A stretch of 42,729 nucleotides of DNA from positions 1-42,729 of the forward strand of contig CALQSQ010000049.1 of NCBI GenBank assembly GCA_943333275.1, read 5' to 3'. Of the stretch, positions 25,627-34,794 are shown piece by piece (the stretch's first letter is position 1; every line of letters begins with the position of its first letter). The stretch comes from Akkermansia muciniphila. GTDB taxonomy: Bacteria; Verrucomicrobiota; Verrucomicrobiia; Verrucomicrobiales; V1-33. The position numbers and the translations under genes were made by a program. The notes below the pieces were generated by a model, which ran no database searches, was not told the origin of the DNA, and saw only the letters and a program-made list of their open reading frames with translations.

Positions 25627-27645
25627 ATGATTGCTGATGTCCCTGATTCCGATAACAACGACGACCTTCGAAGCAAAACTTCCTCACAGCGCCTTCGCTG
25701 GTGGAAGCGGAATGGCCCCTGGCTCCTGCTCGCGCTGCCGTGGATCGCCTGCGCCCTGCTCGTAAATCATTATTGCGTGAATCAGCGCGTCGTCGATGAC
25801 TGGATGTTCGCGGAGGATCTGCTGAAGTTTAAACAGGGAACTCTGACATTCGATGACCTCTGGGCCGTTCAAATGGAGCACCGCCTTTTTGTTCCTCGGG
25901 TCATCTCCCTGGCGTTGGGGGTTATGTTCCGGGGAGATGTCAGGGCGCAGTGCGTGATGACGGTCCTTTTCTGGGCCGTGCAGTATGTTTTTGTGCTTTG
26001 GATTTGGCGGAAAAATCCCGGATTTGGCAAAACGTCCGCCATCGTGGGCGGATTGCTTTCCGGTCTGATCCTCTTCCATCCTGTCCAGTGGGAAACGATG
26101 CTCTTCCCCATCTGCTTTTTCACTACCATCCCGCTGGCCTGCCTCACGGGGATGATTCGGGGGGTGCATACCGAATGGAGCCCCTGGGTTCGTCTGCTCA
26201 TCTGCCTGGTCTGCGCCTGGATTGCCATGCTTTCCTTTGCCCCGGGGTTGTTGACATGGTTTCTGCTGCTTCCCATTTTTCTCTGGGTCATGCCCATGCC
26301 ATCAACCGCCTCCCGTCGAAAATTCGTCATCGCTTGGTTTGTGTTGATGGGAATTTCGTTGGCTGCTTATTTCCACAACTTTCACAACAACGTCCATCCG
26401 GCCTACTCGTACGGCCAGGGCAACGTGAACGTGCTGGAGCGTGACTCGAGCTACTTTTTCAAGCATCCTGCACAGGCCATGGGGTTTTATATCCGGTGGC
26501 TGGGTTCCTTCCTGAGTCATGGTCTGCACAGTCAGAAAATCATCACTTGCACGGTGATCGGGACGCTCCAACTCGGTCTTATGCTCGGCATCGTGATTTA
26601 TACCTGGTGGAGACGCAAAGAGACGGATCTTCGCAACCGACTGTTGATCTGGATTTGCTATGCTGGTTACACCTTGGGAACGGGTGCGATGGTTACCATG
26701 GGCAGGCTGTGGATGGAGCCCCACGAGGGCACGTCCATGAATATGCGTTACCATGTCCATCAATCCCCGCTCATCATTGCGCTGTTGGCTTCGCTTTGGA
26801 TCATTGGAAAACGGGAACTGCGCAAACCATCCGAGCAACCGCACTGCCTGCCCTCCAGGCTGGGATGGGCTCTGATTGGAGGATTTGCCATGATGCTGTC
26901 CGTCGGCTGGAGCTACGGTGCAAACATGATGAGCCTATGGTCCAAGCGCATGCTCCGTGAGCAAAGCGCCCAGCGGTTCTGGGGACTGGCGCAGGAGAAT
27001 TTTTACCTGAACAAACAGGTGGGTGATTTCGATTTCGGAAAGCGCGTCGCCTTGGGACTGAGTGACCTGGGATATCTGCACAAACGGGTATTTGCCTCGG
27101 CGAACTTGAGTCAGTACAAGATTCACGAGAACGCGCGGAAAGTGCATTTCGGCAGCTTTGACCGGCTGTGGAAGGATGATGAAGGAAAATGGAGGGTTCG
27201 GGGGTTCGCCCTGTTGAGGGACAATAAAGGAAGCCCTGGCACAACCAATGCCAAAAGTGATCAAAAGGACGTGGAGGAGTTCACAAGGCTCAATCGCAGC
27301 CCGGATCTCATCATTTTCGCCTATCGCCATGCGAACATGGAGGCATGGAAGATGTTCGGATTTACCATGGTCGATGGCATCCCGAGCCTGCTGCAGAACC
27401 TGCATCAGAAGGATATGATGGGGATCGGGGTTCACACCAGCGCGTGGCCCAAACGAATGATTGGCGAGTGGGACGAGGAAGTGGCCCTGCTCTCTGAACC
27501 ACCACAGGATTCCCAAGTAAGTGCCTGGGCACTCGACGCCGCTTCGAATACGGTATTTCGGGTAGCCTTTAATGAGGATTTCAAGGCGGGCAAAAATACC
27601 GGGATGGACATCGACACATTAAGCCAGGAAGGCGCGAAACATTGA
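25627..27645 (+). CDS. Polytopic membrane protein, possible GT-C glycosyltransferase
   Basis: A 672-residue protein. A hydrophilic N-tail is followed by a helix (about 32-48) and then an extracytoplasmic loop with two Asp (VVDDW, 57-58) and an EHR motif (84-86). About eight more helices follow up to residue 440, and the last 230 residues are a soluble extracytoplasmic domain with no family I recognise. Paired acidic residues in the first loop plus many helices are the plan of GT-C enzymes that use polyprenyl-phosphate sugars, but no family could be named. The neighbouring GT2 gene agrees with a role in surface glycans. Function is inferred; that it is a polytopic membrane protein is clear. 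Confidence 0.78.
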   Translation: MIADVPDSDNNDDLRSKTSSQRLRWWKRNGPWLLLALPWIACALLVNHYCVNQRVVDDWMFAEDLLKFKQGTLTFDDLWAVQMEHRLFVPRVISLALGVMFRGDVRAQCVMTVLFWAVQYVFVLWIWRKNPGFGKTSAIVGGLLSGLILFHPVQWETMLFPICFFTTIPLACLTGMIRGVHTEWSPWVRLLICLVCAWIAMLSFAPGLLTWFLLLPIFLWVMPMPSTASRRKFVIAWFVLMGISLAAYFHNFHNNVHPAYSYGQGNVNVLERDSSYFFKHPAQAMGFYIRWLGSFLSHGLHSQKIITCTVIGTLQLGLMLGIVIYTWWRRKETDLRNRLLIWICYAGYTLGTGAMVTMGRLWMEPHEGTSMNMRYHVHQSPLIIALLASLWIIGKRELRKPSEQPHCLPSRLGWALIGGFAMMLSVGWSYGANMMSLWSKRMLREQSAQRFWGLAQENFYLNKQVGDFDFGKRVALGLSDLGYLHKRVFASANLSQYKIHENARKVHFGSFDRLWKDDEGKWRVRGFALLRDNKGSPGTTNAKSDQKDVEEFTRLNRSPDLIIFAYRHANMEAWKMFGFTMVDGIPSLLQNLHQKDMMGIGVHTSAWPKRMIGEWDEEVALLSEPPQDSQVSAWALDAASNTVFRVAFNEDFKAGKNTGMDIDTLSQEGAKH

Positions 27646-27693
27646 TGCCCATCCACCATTGCGATCCCTGACTTGGCGCATTAGAATGCGTCC

Positions 27694-29268
27694 ATGCCTG
27701 ATTCCTCACCATCCCCTGCTAAAATGACCACCATCCGTTGGTGGCCGTTGCGGTGGATCGTGGCCTTGTCGGTGGGGGCACTGATCGCGATCACGCTGTA
27801 TAACCATTCATCTGTGCAGGAACGAAACATTCGGCTGGCATTGGCAGGTCTGGTATCGGTTATCCTGGTGGCGGTCTGGTTTTTTGCCTTATCCCGTGTG
27901 CATGGAATAGTGAGACTGCTGGCGGCCATGGTTCTATTGTTTCTTGGGGCAGTGGCCTTCGGATTGTTCTCTTATGAAGGGACGAGCGGTGACTTGGTTC
28001 CACAGTTTCGCTGGCGCTGGACGAAGGTTGGCGCCAAACGGATCAAGGTCCGGGAGGCCGAAGCCACCGCAATTCCGGTGCCGGAAGGGGCTGCGGATTT
28101 CCCGCAATTTCTCGGTCCAAGCCGCAACGGCAAGTTGACCGGTCCGGCCCTGGCGCGGGATTGGGAGAAGGAGCCTCCCAAGGAATTGTGGCGACAGGAA
28201 GTGGGACAGGCATGGTCGGGCTTTGCGGTCGTGGGCGGTATCGCGGTGACGCAGGAGCAGCGCGAGGATCAGGAACTCGTTGTGGCCTACGAACTGCTGA
28301 CCGGGAAAATCATTTGGTCGCACGAAGATCCCGCCCGCTATGACAATCCACTAGGGGGGGTGGGACCGCGGGCGACCCCCACCATCGCAGACGGCAATGT
28401 TTACACGCTGGGCGGAACCGGCATCTTCAATTGCCTGCAACTCAGCACCGGGAAATTACTTTGGACCAAGGACATCATCAAAACCCACAACGCCTCCGTT
28501 CCCGAATGGGGCGTAAGTGGCTCGCCGCTCGTCGTGGGTCAGACTGTGATCGTGGCACCTGGTCAGAGTCAGGGAGCCACCCTCGCCGCCTACCACAAGG
28601 CGGAGGGAACGCGACTTTGGTTCGGTGGCACGCAATCGGCCAGCTACAGTTCGCCGGTCTTGGCCAACATTGCAGGGATGGACCAGGTGGTCTATCTGGG
28701 CCCCAAGGCATTGTCCGGCTTTGACCCGGCGAGTGGAAAATTGCTCTGGGAATCCCCCTGGTTTCCGGAATCCAGCTACCCGCATGTCATGTCCCCCATC
28801 CCCCTCTACGGAAATGCCCTCATGGTCTCCAGCGGCTATGGTCAGGGCAGCGGACTGGCCCAGGTTGAGAAGACTGCCGAAGGAAACTGGCAGGCCACCG
28901 AGGTCTGGCAGAACAAACGCATGAAGGCCAAATTCACCAATTTCATCGAACACGAAGGCCTCGTCTACGGCCTCGACGACGGGGTCTTCGCCTGCTTTGA
29001 CCCCGATCCCAAAAAGGAGGGCGAACAGATCTGGAAGGATGGAAAATACGGCCATGGCCAGATCCTCCTGGTGGGCAATGTCATTCTCATCATGGCCGAA
29101 AACGGATCAGTGATGCTCGTGGACCCAAGCCGGGAGGGCCTGAAGGAAATCACCAAAATGTCCGCGCTCGAAAACAAAACCTGGAACCCCCCCACCCTCG
29201 CCGGTGCCTACCTCCTCGTGCGCAACGATCGCGAGGCCGTATGTTATCGGATGCCACTGGCCAAATAG
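27694..29268 (+). CDS. Membrane-anchored PQQ-like beta-propeller protein
   Basis: A 524-residue protein with three N-terminal helices (about 16-32, 45-65, 70-90), then a propeller domain facing outward. Blades are marked by patterns such as YELLTGKIIWSHEDP, LQLSTGKLLWTKDI, FDPASGKLLWESPW and QLW/IWKDGK turns, the Trp-docking motifs of PQQ/BamB-like repeats. The domain opening FPQFLGPSRNGKLTGP is the usual start of this group in planctomycetes and verrucomicrobia. These propellers generally act as scaffolds; the residues needed for true quinoprotein dehydrogenases are not evident. It starts 48 bases after the preceding gene on the same strand. Confidence 0.88.
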   Translation: MPDSSPSPAKMTTIRWWPLRWIVALSVGALIAITLYNHSSVQERNIRLALAGLVSVILVAVWFFALSRVHGIVRLLAAMVLLFLGAVAFGLFSYEGTSGDLVPQFRWRWTKVGAKRIKVREAEATAIPVPEGAADFPQFLGPSRNGKLTGPALARDWEKEPPKELWRQEVGQAWSGFAVVGGIAVTQEQREDQELVVAYELLTGKIIWSHEDPARYDNPLGGVGPRATPTIADGNVYTLGGTGIFNCLQLSTGKLLWTKDIIKTHNASVPEWGVSGSPLVVGQTVIVAPGQSQGATLAAYHKAEGTRLWFGGTQSASYSSPVLANIAGMDQVVYLGPKALSGFDPASGKLLWESPWFPESSYPHVMSPIPLYGNALMVSSGYGQGSGLAQVEKTAEGNWQATEVWQNKRMKAKFTNFIEHEGLVYGLDDGVFACFDPDPKKEGEQIWKDGKYGHGQILLVGNVILIMAENGSVMLVDPSREGLKEITKMSALENKTWNPPTLAGAYLLVRNDREAVCYRMPLAK

Positions 29269-29504
29269 GCTCGTCCTCAACCGGGGGAAATTCCGGACGG
29301 CCTGCACGGCGTCGATGAAAATCGATCCATGCATCAAGGTGCTTGGGGATCGCCAACATATGATCGCAGTAAAACTGCGCCTTCTCCGCTGTGTAATGGC
29401 AGCGGGCCGCGTGGGGGATCAGCCCCCCCATCCGGCAGCGTTCAGATTCCTAACTTTACCAGTTTGCCAGTTGAAATGTCCCCCACCCTTGGCCATAGCA
29501 GGGC

Positions 29505-30614
29505 ATGGACGAACGTTTTCTTGGACAACTCTTGCTGACCGGCGTGCCGGGACCGGAACTGGATGCCGACACGGCCCGGCGCTTTAAAATTCTGCAACCG
29601 GGGGGATTCATCCTGTTTGGTCGCAACATCAAATCGCCGGAGCAATTGCGCAAACTCATCGATGACCTGCGCGACCTCAGCCACACCGAACCGATCATCA
29701 CCATCGACCAGGAGGGAGGGCGCGTTTCCCGCCTGCGATTGATAGGCGCGGAACCACCGAATGCCGTGGCCCTGCGCGACAAGAACGATCCGGCGCTGAT
29801 CCGGCAGCATGGAAAGTTGACCGCCGAAATCCTCCGCCTTTTCGGATTCAATCTGAACCTGTGTCCGGTCCTCGATATTTCCCACGATGACGCGGCGGAC
29901 AATTCCCTCAAAGGTCGCTGCTACGGGCGGGATGCCCAGGAGGTCATCACCAAGGCTGGCATCTTCAATCGCACGATGCGCGCCGGGGGCATCCTCAGCT
30001 GCGGCAAGCATTTCCCCACCTACGGCAGCGCCGATGTGGACCCGCATGAGGAACTGCCTGTGATCCGCCGCACCAAGCAGGAACTGCTCGCGGATGAAAT
30101 TCTTCCCTACACGGCTCTGTTGCCTGAGCTCGACAGCCTGATGATCGGGCATGCCTACTTCCCAGACTTCGATCCGCAGCGCCCGCGGTGGCCGTCCAGC
30201 CTCTCGCACAACATCATTACCAAATTCCTGCGCGATCAACTCGGTTTCGACAAGGGTCTCGTCATGACGGACGACCTCGACATGGGGGCGATTTTAAACG
30301 AAGTCACCTTCGAGCAGGCCATCCAGCAGGCGATCCTTGCGGGAAATGACATGGTCATGATCTGTCACCGCATTGAAATGGTGGAGCAGGCATTCGAACA
30401 CCTCAAGGGCCTTCCGGAGTTGAACCTCCAACTGGCGCAGGAGCGTATGCAGCACGCCAAGGCCAAACTTTCCGCTCCGAAAAAATGGAGTATGGATGAA
30501 TTCGACCGCATCAACGAGGACATCCAGCAGCTGCGCGTCGATGTCCTCGGCGAGGAAGCTGCCGCCAACCTCAGCGTGGAGGACGGCAAACGCTCTCCGG
30601 TGGAATTATATTGA
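29505..30614 (+). CDS. nagZ: NagZ-like beta-N-acetylglucosaminidase, GH3
   Basis: A 369-residue glycoside hydrolase family 3 protein of NagZ type, which removes GlcNAc from muropeptides during peptidoglycan recycling. Visible: GGFILFGRNI (33-42), ITIDQEGGRVSRL (65-77), the KHFPTYGSADVDPHEELP loop (168-185) whose His 181 matches the acid/base His of NagZ, and MTDDLDMGAI with nucleophile Asp 256. The canonical KHFPGHG is KHFPTYG here. No signal peptide, so it should be cytoplasmic. It lies 34 bases before the zinc-ribbon gene on the same strand. Symbol given by similarity; other GH3 specificities are possible. Confidence 0.88.
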   Translation: MDERFLGQLLLTGVPGPELDADTARRFKILQPGGFILFGRNIKSPEQLRKLIDDLRDLSHTEPIITIDQEGGRVSRLRLIGAEPPNAVALRDKNDPALIRQHGKLTAEILRLFGFNLNLCPVLDISHDDAADNSLKGRCYGRDAQEVITKAGIFNRTMRAGGILSCGKHFPTYGSADVDPHEELPVIRRTKQELLADEILPYTALLPELDSLMIGHAYFPDFDPQRPRWPSSLSHNIITKFLRDQLGFDKGLVMTDDLDMGAILNEVTFEQAIQQAILAGNDMVMICHRIEMVEQAFEHLKGLPELNLQLAQERMQHAKAKLSAPKKWSMDEFDRINEDIQQLRVDVLGEEAAANLSVEDGKRSPVELY

Positions 30615-30648
30615 GCAACTCCCCCACGACCTGCTATCCATTTCCCTC

Positions 30649-31350
30649 ATGCTGCCCCAACTCACCCAACTCCTCATCCTTCAGGACAAAGACCAAGCCA
30701 TCAAGCGTCTGCAGGGCGACCTCAAGCGACTTCCCATGGAGGAGGAACGGGCCCGCCAGAAACTCCTGAGCGACACGCAGGCCGTCCAGACTGCCAAGCA
30801 AAAGCTTCAGGACAACGAGGTGGCGATGAAAAATGTCCAGCTGCTGATCGCCACGCGCAAGGAGACGATCAACCGCCTCAAGGTGCAGCAGTTCGAAACG
30901 CGCAAGAATGACGAATACACCGCGCTGGGCAATGAAGTCATCCGCTACGGCAATGAAATCACCGGACTCGAGGATCAGGAAATCGAACTCATGGAAAAGG
31001 CCGAGGAATTGAAATCGGCCGTCACCGCCACCCAGCAGGGACTGGCCGCCTCCCAGAAACTTGTGGATGCAGAACTGGCCCAGATCTCCGAGCGCCTCAC
31101 CAACGTGAAATCCCAGCTCGCTGAATTTCAAACCAAACGCGATACACTGGCCTCCGGGGTCGAGGATGAATTGCTCGAAACCTATTCCCGCATCTGGAAG
31201 CATCGTGGCGATGCCGTGGTGGTGGCCCTTGAGGGTGGAATCTGCCGCGGTTGCAACATGAAGGTGGCTCCCGCCGTGCTGCTGGGTGCCAGAAATCAAA
31301 AGGAACTCACCACCTGCTCGAACTGCGGCCGGTTGGTCTTTCTGGAATAA
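30649..31350 (+). CDS. Coiled-coil protein with C4 zinc ribbon (COG1579-like)
   Basis: A 233-residue protein. Residues 10-185 are a long antiparallel coiled coil (LQDKDQAIKRLQGDLKRLP at the start; MEKAEELKSAV in the middle) with the conserved FETRKNDEYTALGNEV turn. The end is a C4 zinc ribbon: CRGC (199, 202) and CSNC (223, 226). This is the layout of the COG1579 family, whose biological role is poorly defined; nucleic-acid or protein binding is likely. The ATG at 30649 was chosen because a longer frame from 30496 would overlap nagZ by 119 bases. Its stop codon directly abuts the next start. Confidence 0.87.
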   Translation: MLPQLTQLLILQDKDQAIKRLQGDLKRLPMEEERARQKLLSDTQAVQTAKQKLQDNEVAMKNVQLLIATRKETINRLKVQQFETRKNDEYTALGNEVIRYGNEITGLEDQEIELMEKAEELKSAVTATQQGLAASQKLVDAELAQISERLTNVKSQLAEFQTKRDTLASGVEDELLETYSRIWKHRGDAVVVALEGGICRGCNMKVAPAVLLGARNQKELTTCSNCGRLVFLE

Positions 31351-32184
31351 ATGAACCGGCGCGCTTTTCTCCAGACCTCCCGCCGACTCGTCCAGGGCGG
31401 TTCGGTGCTGGGAACGGCCTGTCTGGCGGATGCCTATTTTTACGAGCGGCATCAGATCGTTTCGGAGACGCACCGGCTTCCGCTTCGCGGAGTGGGTGAG
31501 GCATGGAAAGGCACGCGCATCGTGCAACTTAGCGACCTCCATCTGGAACCCTTCACCAGCGTCGAGGACATTGCCAAGGCGGTGCGCATCGCCAATGCCC
31601 TCCGACCCGATCTGATTCTGATCACGGGCGATTTCATCACGAAGGAACACGTGCATGCTGAAAAGCTGGGCGAGTTGCTCTCCGATCTTAGCGCCCCCAT
31701 GGGCATCTACGGATGCCTGGGAAACCACGATCAATGGCACGAACCGGATTTCGTGCAGCGCCAGATGGAACAGCATGGCGTGGGCATCCTGCGCAACGAA
31801 TCCACAGTGTTGGAAAAATCCGGCCAGCGCCTCTGCCTCGCGGGATTGGAGTCGGCATGGTCAGGAAATCCTGATCTGATGCACGCGCTGCAAGGCAGGC
31901 CGTTGACCGAACCAGTGCTGTTGATGGTGCACGAACCGGATTTCGTTCTGAGAGCATCAAAGGACCCACGCGTGGTCGCCCAACTGTCCGGTCACAGCCA
32001 CGGTGGGCAGGTCCGCATCCCGGGATTCTCTCCACCCGTGCGGCCGGCCTTAAGCAAATATTATCCCACCGGCGCCTACGATGTCGGAAACACGCATCTC
32101 TACGTCAACCGTGGAATAGGCTGCATCGGACTGCCGCTGCGATTTGCCGCCCCCCCGGAAGTTACGCTCCACATCCTAGAATGA
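31351..32184 (+). CDS. Metallophosphoesterase, YkuE-like, exported
   Basis: A 277-residue calcineurin-like phosphoesterase. All metal-site motifs are present: DLH (62-64), GD (93-94), GNHD (124-127), His 194 in MVHEPDF, and GHSHGGQ (214-220). The N-terminus MNRRAFLQTS with a following hydrophobic stretch looks like a Tat signal or anchor, so it acts at or beyond the membrane, as YkuE does. Substrate unknown; relatives include UDP-2,3-diacylglucosamine hydrolase-like and wall-associated enzymes. The ATG follows the upstream TAA without a gap, so translation is probably coupled. Confidence 0.93.
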   Translation: MNRRAFLQTSRRLVQGGSVLGTACLADAYFYERHQIVSETHRLPLRGVGEAWKGTRIVQLSDLHLEPFTSVEDIAKAVRIANALRPDLILITGDFITKEHVHAEKLGELLSDLSAPMGIYGCLGNHDQWHEPDFVQRQMEQHGVGILRNESTVLEKSGQRLCLAGLESAWSGNPDLMHALQGRPLTEPVLLMVHEPDFVLRASKDPRVVAQLSGHSHGGQVRIPGFSPPVRPALSKYYPTGAYDVGNTHLYVNRGIGCIGLPLRFAAPPEVTLHILE

Positions 32185-32198
32185 GACATGCGGAACGG

Positions 32199-32253
32199 AA
32201 AAGGCCGGAGCCCAAGCGGGGTTTTGCACCCCTGAACTCGAACCCCGGCCTTT
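32199..32253 (-). terminator. Terminator-like hairpin after bamA
   Basis: Between the convergent metallophosphoesterase and bamA genes, AAAGGCCGG (32200-32208) pairs with CCGGCCTTT (32245-32253), and an inner hairpin GGGG...CCCC (32218-32232) sits in the loop. On the minus strand the stem is followed by TTTTCC, so it best serves bamA, whose stop is 34 bases away. The plus side lacks a T-run. Folding is judged by eye. Confidence 0.5.
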
Positions 32254-32286
32254 GGGCGGAAATGATGGCGCAGCGCGCCACCATCC

Positions 32287-34704
32287 TTAGAACTTGTAGT
32301 CCACGGAGATGTTGAATCGGCCGCCGTCGTCGTTGTAGGAATCCGTTTGGATCGGAATGCCGTAGTCGAGTTTCAGAGGGCCAAAGATGGGCAGGTTCAG
32401 ACGCAGACCGATACCAAAGTCGGAATTGGTGCCACCTCCAACGGTATTGTCCAGACCACCACTCACCGCACCGACGTCCACAAAAGTGGCTCCACGGACG
32501 CGTTCCATGATTGGGAAGGTGAGTTCGCCGCTCAGATACCAGGCCTGGTCGCCGCCGAGAGGCTCGCCATTGCTGTCCTTCGGGCCGACATCGCGGTATT
32601 TGAAACCGCGCATGTTGTTGGCTCCGCCGAGGAAGGTGCGTTCGAAGATCGGAACATCCGAACCTTCAACGCGCTCATAGGTGGCGTTGATCGTGAAGAT
32701 CATATCCAGAGGCAGGTGCCAGGGTTTGCTGAAATTCAATTCAAATCCCACGTCCTGCACATCTCCAAAGGCACCGGAAAGCGCGGCGGAGAACTTCATC
32801 CCTTTGCGGGGGATGATGTTGTCGTCCCGGGTGTCGTAGTTGTAGGTCAGGGTCACCTCGTTGTGCAGGTAGTCGCCAGCCTCGTCCTGGATTTGCCGCG
32901 AAGCACCTTTGGTGTCGGAGTATTGGTATTTCCTGCCCCCTTGTGATCCATCCGCCTTTTCATCTTTTTTGTAGCCATCGTCACCCTCATAGACTTTTTT
33001 TTGTTTGCTGTTAATACCATCAATCGTGACATTCTCAGAGAGCAACTGGAGCCGGAAATCAGAGTTTTCGTTGAGCTTCTTGCGGAAATAAATGTCCGCA
33101 CCCAGATTGGTCTGATCGTAGTAGTCGGAGAGGTAGGTTTTCTCGTTGTAGAAGGCATCGACACCAAAACCAAGGGGGTTGCCGAACAACCACGGCTCGT
33201 ACCACCCCAACGTGATGTCCTTGCGTTTCGTTCCGATCTTCAAATTCGCGTTAAAGCGTTGGCCCGCGCCTTTCGGCGGCCAGCTGCCAATATCAAAATT
33301 GCTCTCACGAAGATCCACGAAGCCCACCAGGTTATCGATCGAACTAAAGCCGGCGCCGAAATTCACTTGGCCGGTTTGCTGCTCGATCACATTGATGCTG
33401 AGATCCTTGTAGCCAGGAGTGTCCGCATCCGATGGCAGCACTGAGACGTCCTTGAAATACCCCAGACCCTTCAGCCGACGTTCGGAAATGTCGATGGTGT
33501 TTTGGTTGTACGTTTCGCCGGGGATGATGGCCAGTTCGCGGCGCATCACGGAATCCTTGGTTTTCTCGTTACCGGTGAAACGGATCTCGTTGACCTTGTA
33601 AATGGAACCTTCCTCGATGTTGTAGGTCACCGATACCTGCGCGGCACCGGCGTTCTTGATCGCAGGGGTCACGCGGATGTCCGCATAACCGCGCGAGCCA
33701 TAGAACGATTTGATCGTCTGCACGTCGGACTTGATATCCTTGCCGGAGAAGGTTTTGCCACTGGCGAGATTGAAGGCGGGGAGCAGTTCGTTGGGATCAA
33801 ACGCCTTGGCTCCGGCAATCCCCACGGAACTCACCGTGAAGACCTCGCCTTCGGAAATCCGCACGACCAGATCCACCCGCTTGTCGTCCACACGCACTTT
33901 TTCCATGCCGGTCACCCGGGCGTTAACGTAGCCCTTTTCCTGATAATGCGATTCGATGGCGCGGATGTCGGAGTCGATTTTCTCCTGCTCCAGTTTGGCG
34001 GCGCTCCAGAAGGTGAATCCGCGGTTGTCCGATTTCATCACCTTGCGCAGTTCCTTGGAGGAAATGCCGTTGTTGCCCTCAAAAGTCACGTCGCGCAATT
34101 TACCGCTCTGCCCCTCGTCGATCTTGAATACCACGCGGGAGAATCCATTGGAGGCGGGTTCCACGGTGTAGTTCACTGTCACGTCGGTGTAACCCTTCTT
34201 CTTGTAGTATTCTTCGATATCCCGGGTCGCCTGCTGAAGCTTGACATTGTCGAGGTTGCCACCTGTCTTAAAATCAGACACGACCGTGCGGAGTTTGTCG
34301 GTCGAAATCGCGGAGTTCCCCAGGAATGTTACATCCCCAAGCCCGGCGCGGGCCTCCACTGCGACTATGATCTTCACCCCTTTGCTGGATTCCACGGTGC
34401 TGATGGAGATATTCTCCACATCCCCCGAAGCCACCAATCCCTTGATGTCCGCCTCTTCCTTGTCCTTGGAGTAGGGAGTCCCCTCCTTAAGGCTCATGCG
34501 CGCCCGAATCCGGCCTTCATCCACACGACCGCTCCCGATGTAGCGGATTTCCACTGAGGAAATATTTTTGCCCTCGGATTCAGCGGTGAGGGTGGGAGCT
34601 TCTGCAGGAAGTGCCGCGTCTGCCTGACCGAAGGTTGGATGGATGAGCGGGGCGTTGAAGGCGGCAGCCAATACGGCTGTCTGGAGGACCAATTTTTTCT
34701 TCAT
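32287..34704 (-). CDS. bamA: Outer membrane protein assembly factor BamA
   Basis: An 805-residue Omp85 protein. After a signal peptide (MKKKLVLQTAVLAAAF...) and a short linker come repeated POTRA domains (about 50-410), with the repeated pattern of a V-F-x-GN core such as VTFLGNSAIS, VTFEGNNGIS and IRFTGNEKT. The C-terminal half is the 16-stranded barrel, with MRGFKYRDVGP (the VRGF-type motif of loop 6) and a terminal Phe (SVDYKF) for barrel insertion. It inserts beta-barrel proteins into the outer membrane, proving a diderm envelope. Start at 34704 is fixed by the signal peptide; the longer frame to 34839 is not plausible. No skp/ompH or lpx gene follows here, unlike in proteobacteria. Confidence 0.96.
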   Translation of the reverse strand: MKKKLVLQTAVLAAAFNAPLIHPTFGQADAALPAEAPTLTAESEGKNISSVEIRYIGSGRVDEGRIRARMSLKEGTPYSKDKEEADIKGLVASGDVENISISTVESSKGVKIIVAVEARAGLGDVTFLGNSAISTDKLRTVVSDFKTGGNLDNVKLQQATRDIEEYYKKKGYTDVTVNYTVEPASNGFSRVVFKIDEGQSGKLRDVTFEGNNGISSKELRKVMKSDNRGFTFWSAAKLEQEKIDSDIRAIESHYQEKGYVNARVTGMEKVRVDDKRVDLVVRISEGEVFTVSSVGIAGAKAFDPNELLPAFNLASGKTFSGKDIKSDVQTIKSFYGSRGYADIRVTPAIKNAGAAQVSVTYNIEEGSIYKVNEIRFTGNEKTKDSVMRRELAIIPGETYNQNTIDISERRLKGLGYFKDVSVLPSDADTPGYKDLSINVIEQQTGQVNFGAGFSSIDNLVGFVDLRESNFDIGSWPPKGAGQRFNANLKIGTKRKDITLGWYEPWLFGNPLGFGVDAFYNEKTYLSDYYDQTNLGADIYFRKKLNENSDFRLQLLSENVTIDGINSKQKKVYEGDDGYKKDEKADGSQGGRKYQYSDTKGASRQIQDEAGDYLHNEVTLTYNYDTRDDNIIPRKGMKFSAALSGAFGDVQDVGFELNFSKPWHLPLDMIFTINATYERVEGSDVPIFERTFLGGANNMRGFKYRDVGPKDSNGEPLGGDQAWYLSGELTFPIMERVRGATFVDVGAVSGGLDNTVGGGTNSDFGIGLRLNLPIFGPLKLDYGIPIQTDSYNDDGGRFNISVDYKF

Positions 34705-34764
34705 GTGGTGTCGGTAGTGTTTTGGTAGGGTATCGGCATTACTACAATATGAAAGAACTTTCTT

Positions 34765-34794
34765 ATTATGGTAATTATAAATTCTGTGTGGCAA
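34765..34794 (-). promoter_or_regulatory. Sigma70-like promoter for bamA
   Basis: On the minus strand TTGCCA (34794-34789) is followed after 18 bases by CATAAT (34770-34765); each box differs from consensus at one position. Transcription would start near 34758, giving a leader of about 54 bases before the bamA ATG. An exact TATAAT at 34779-34774 is an alternative -10 box with a poorer -35. Confidence 0.45.

Noticed and set aside
32199..32253. tRNA-like GGTTCGAGTTC element in the gap after bamA
   Set aside because: It resembles a T-arm only by a few bases; there is no acceptor stem, D-arm or anticodon arm, and the sequence is better explained as a terminator hairpin.
33502..34557. 351-codon plus-strand frame opposite bamA
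   Set aside because: His/Gly/Val-rich antisense shadow of the POTRA region.
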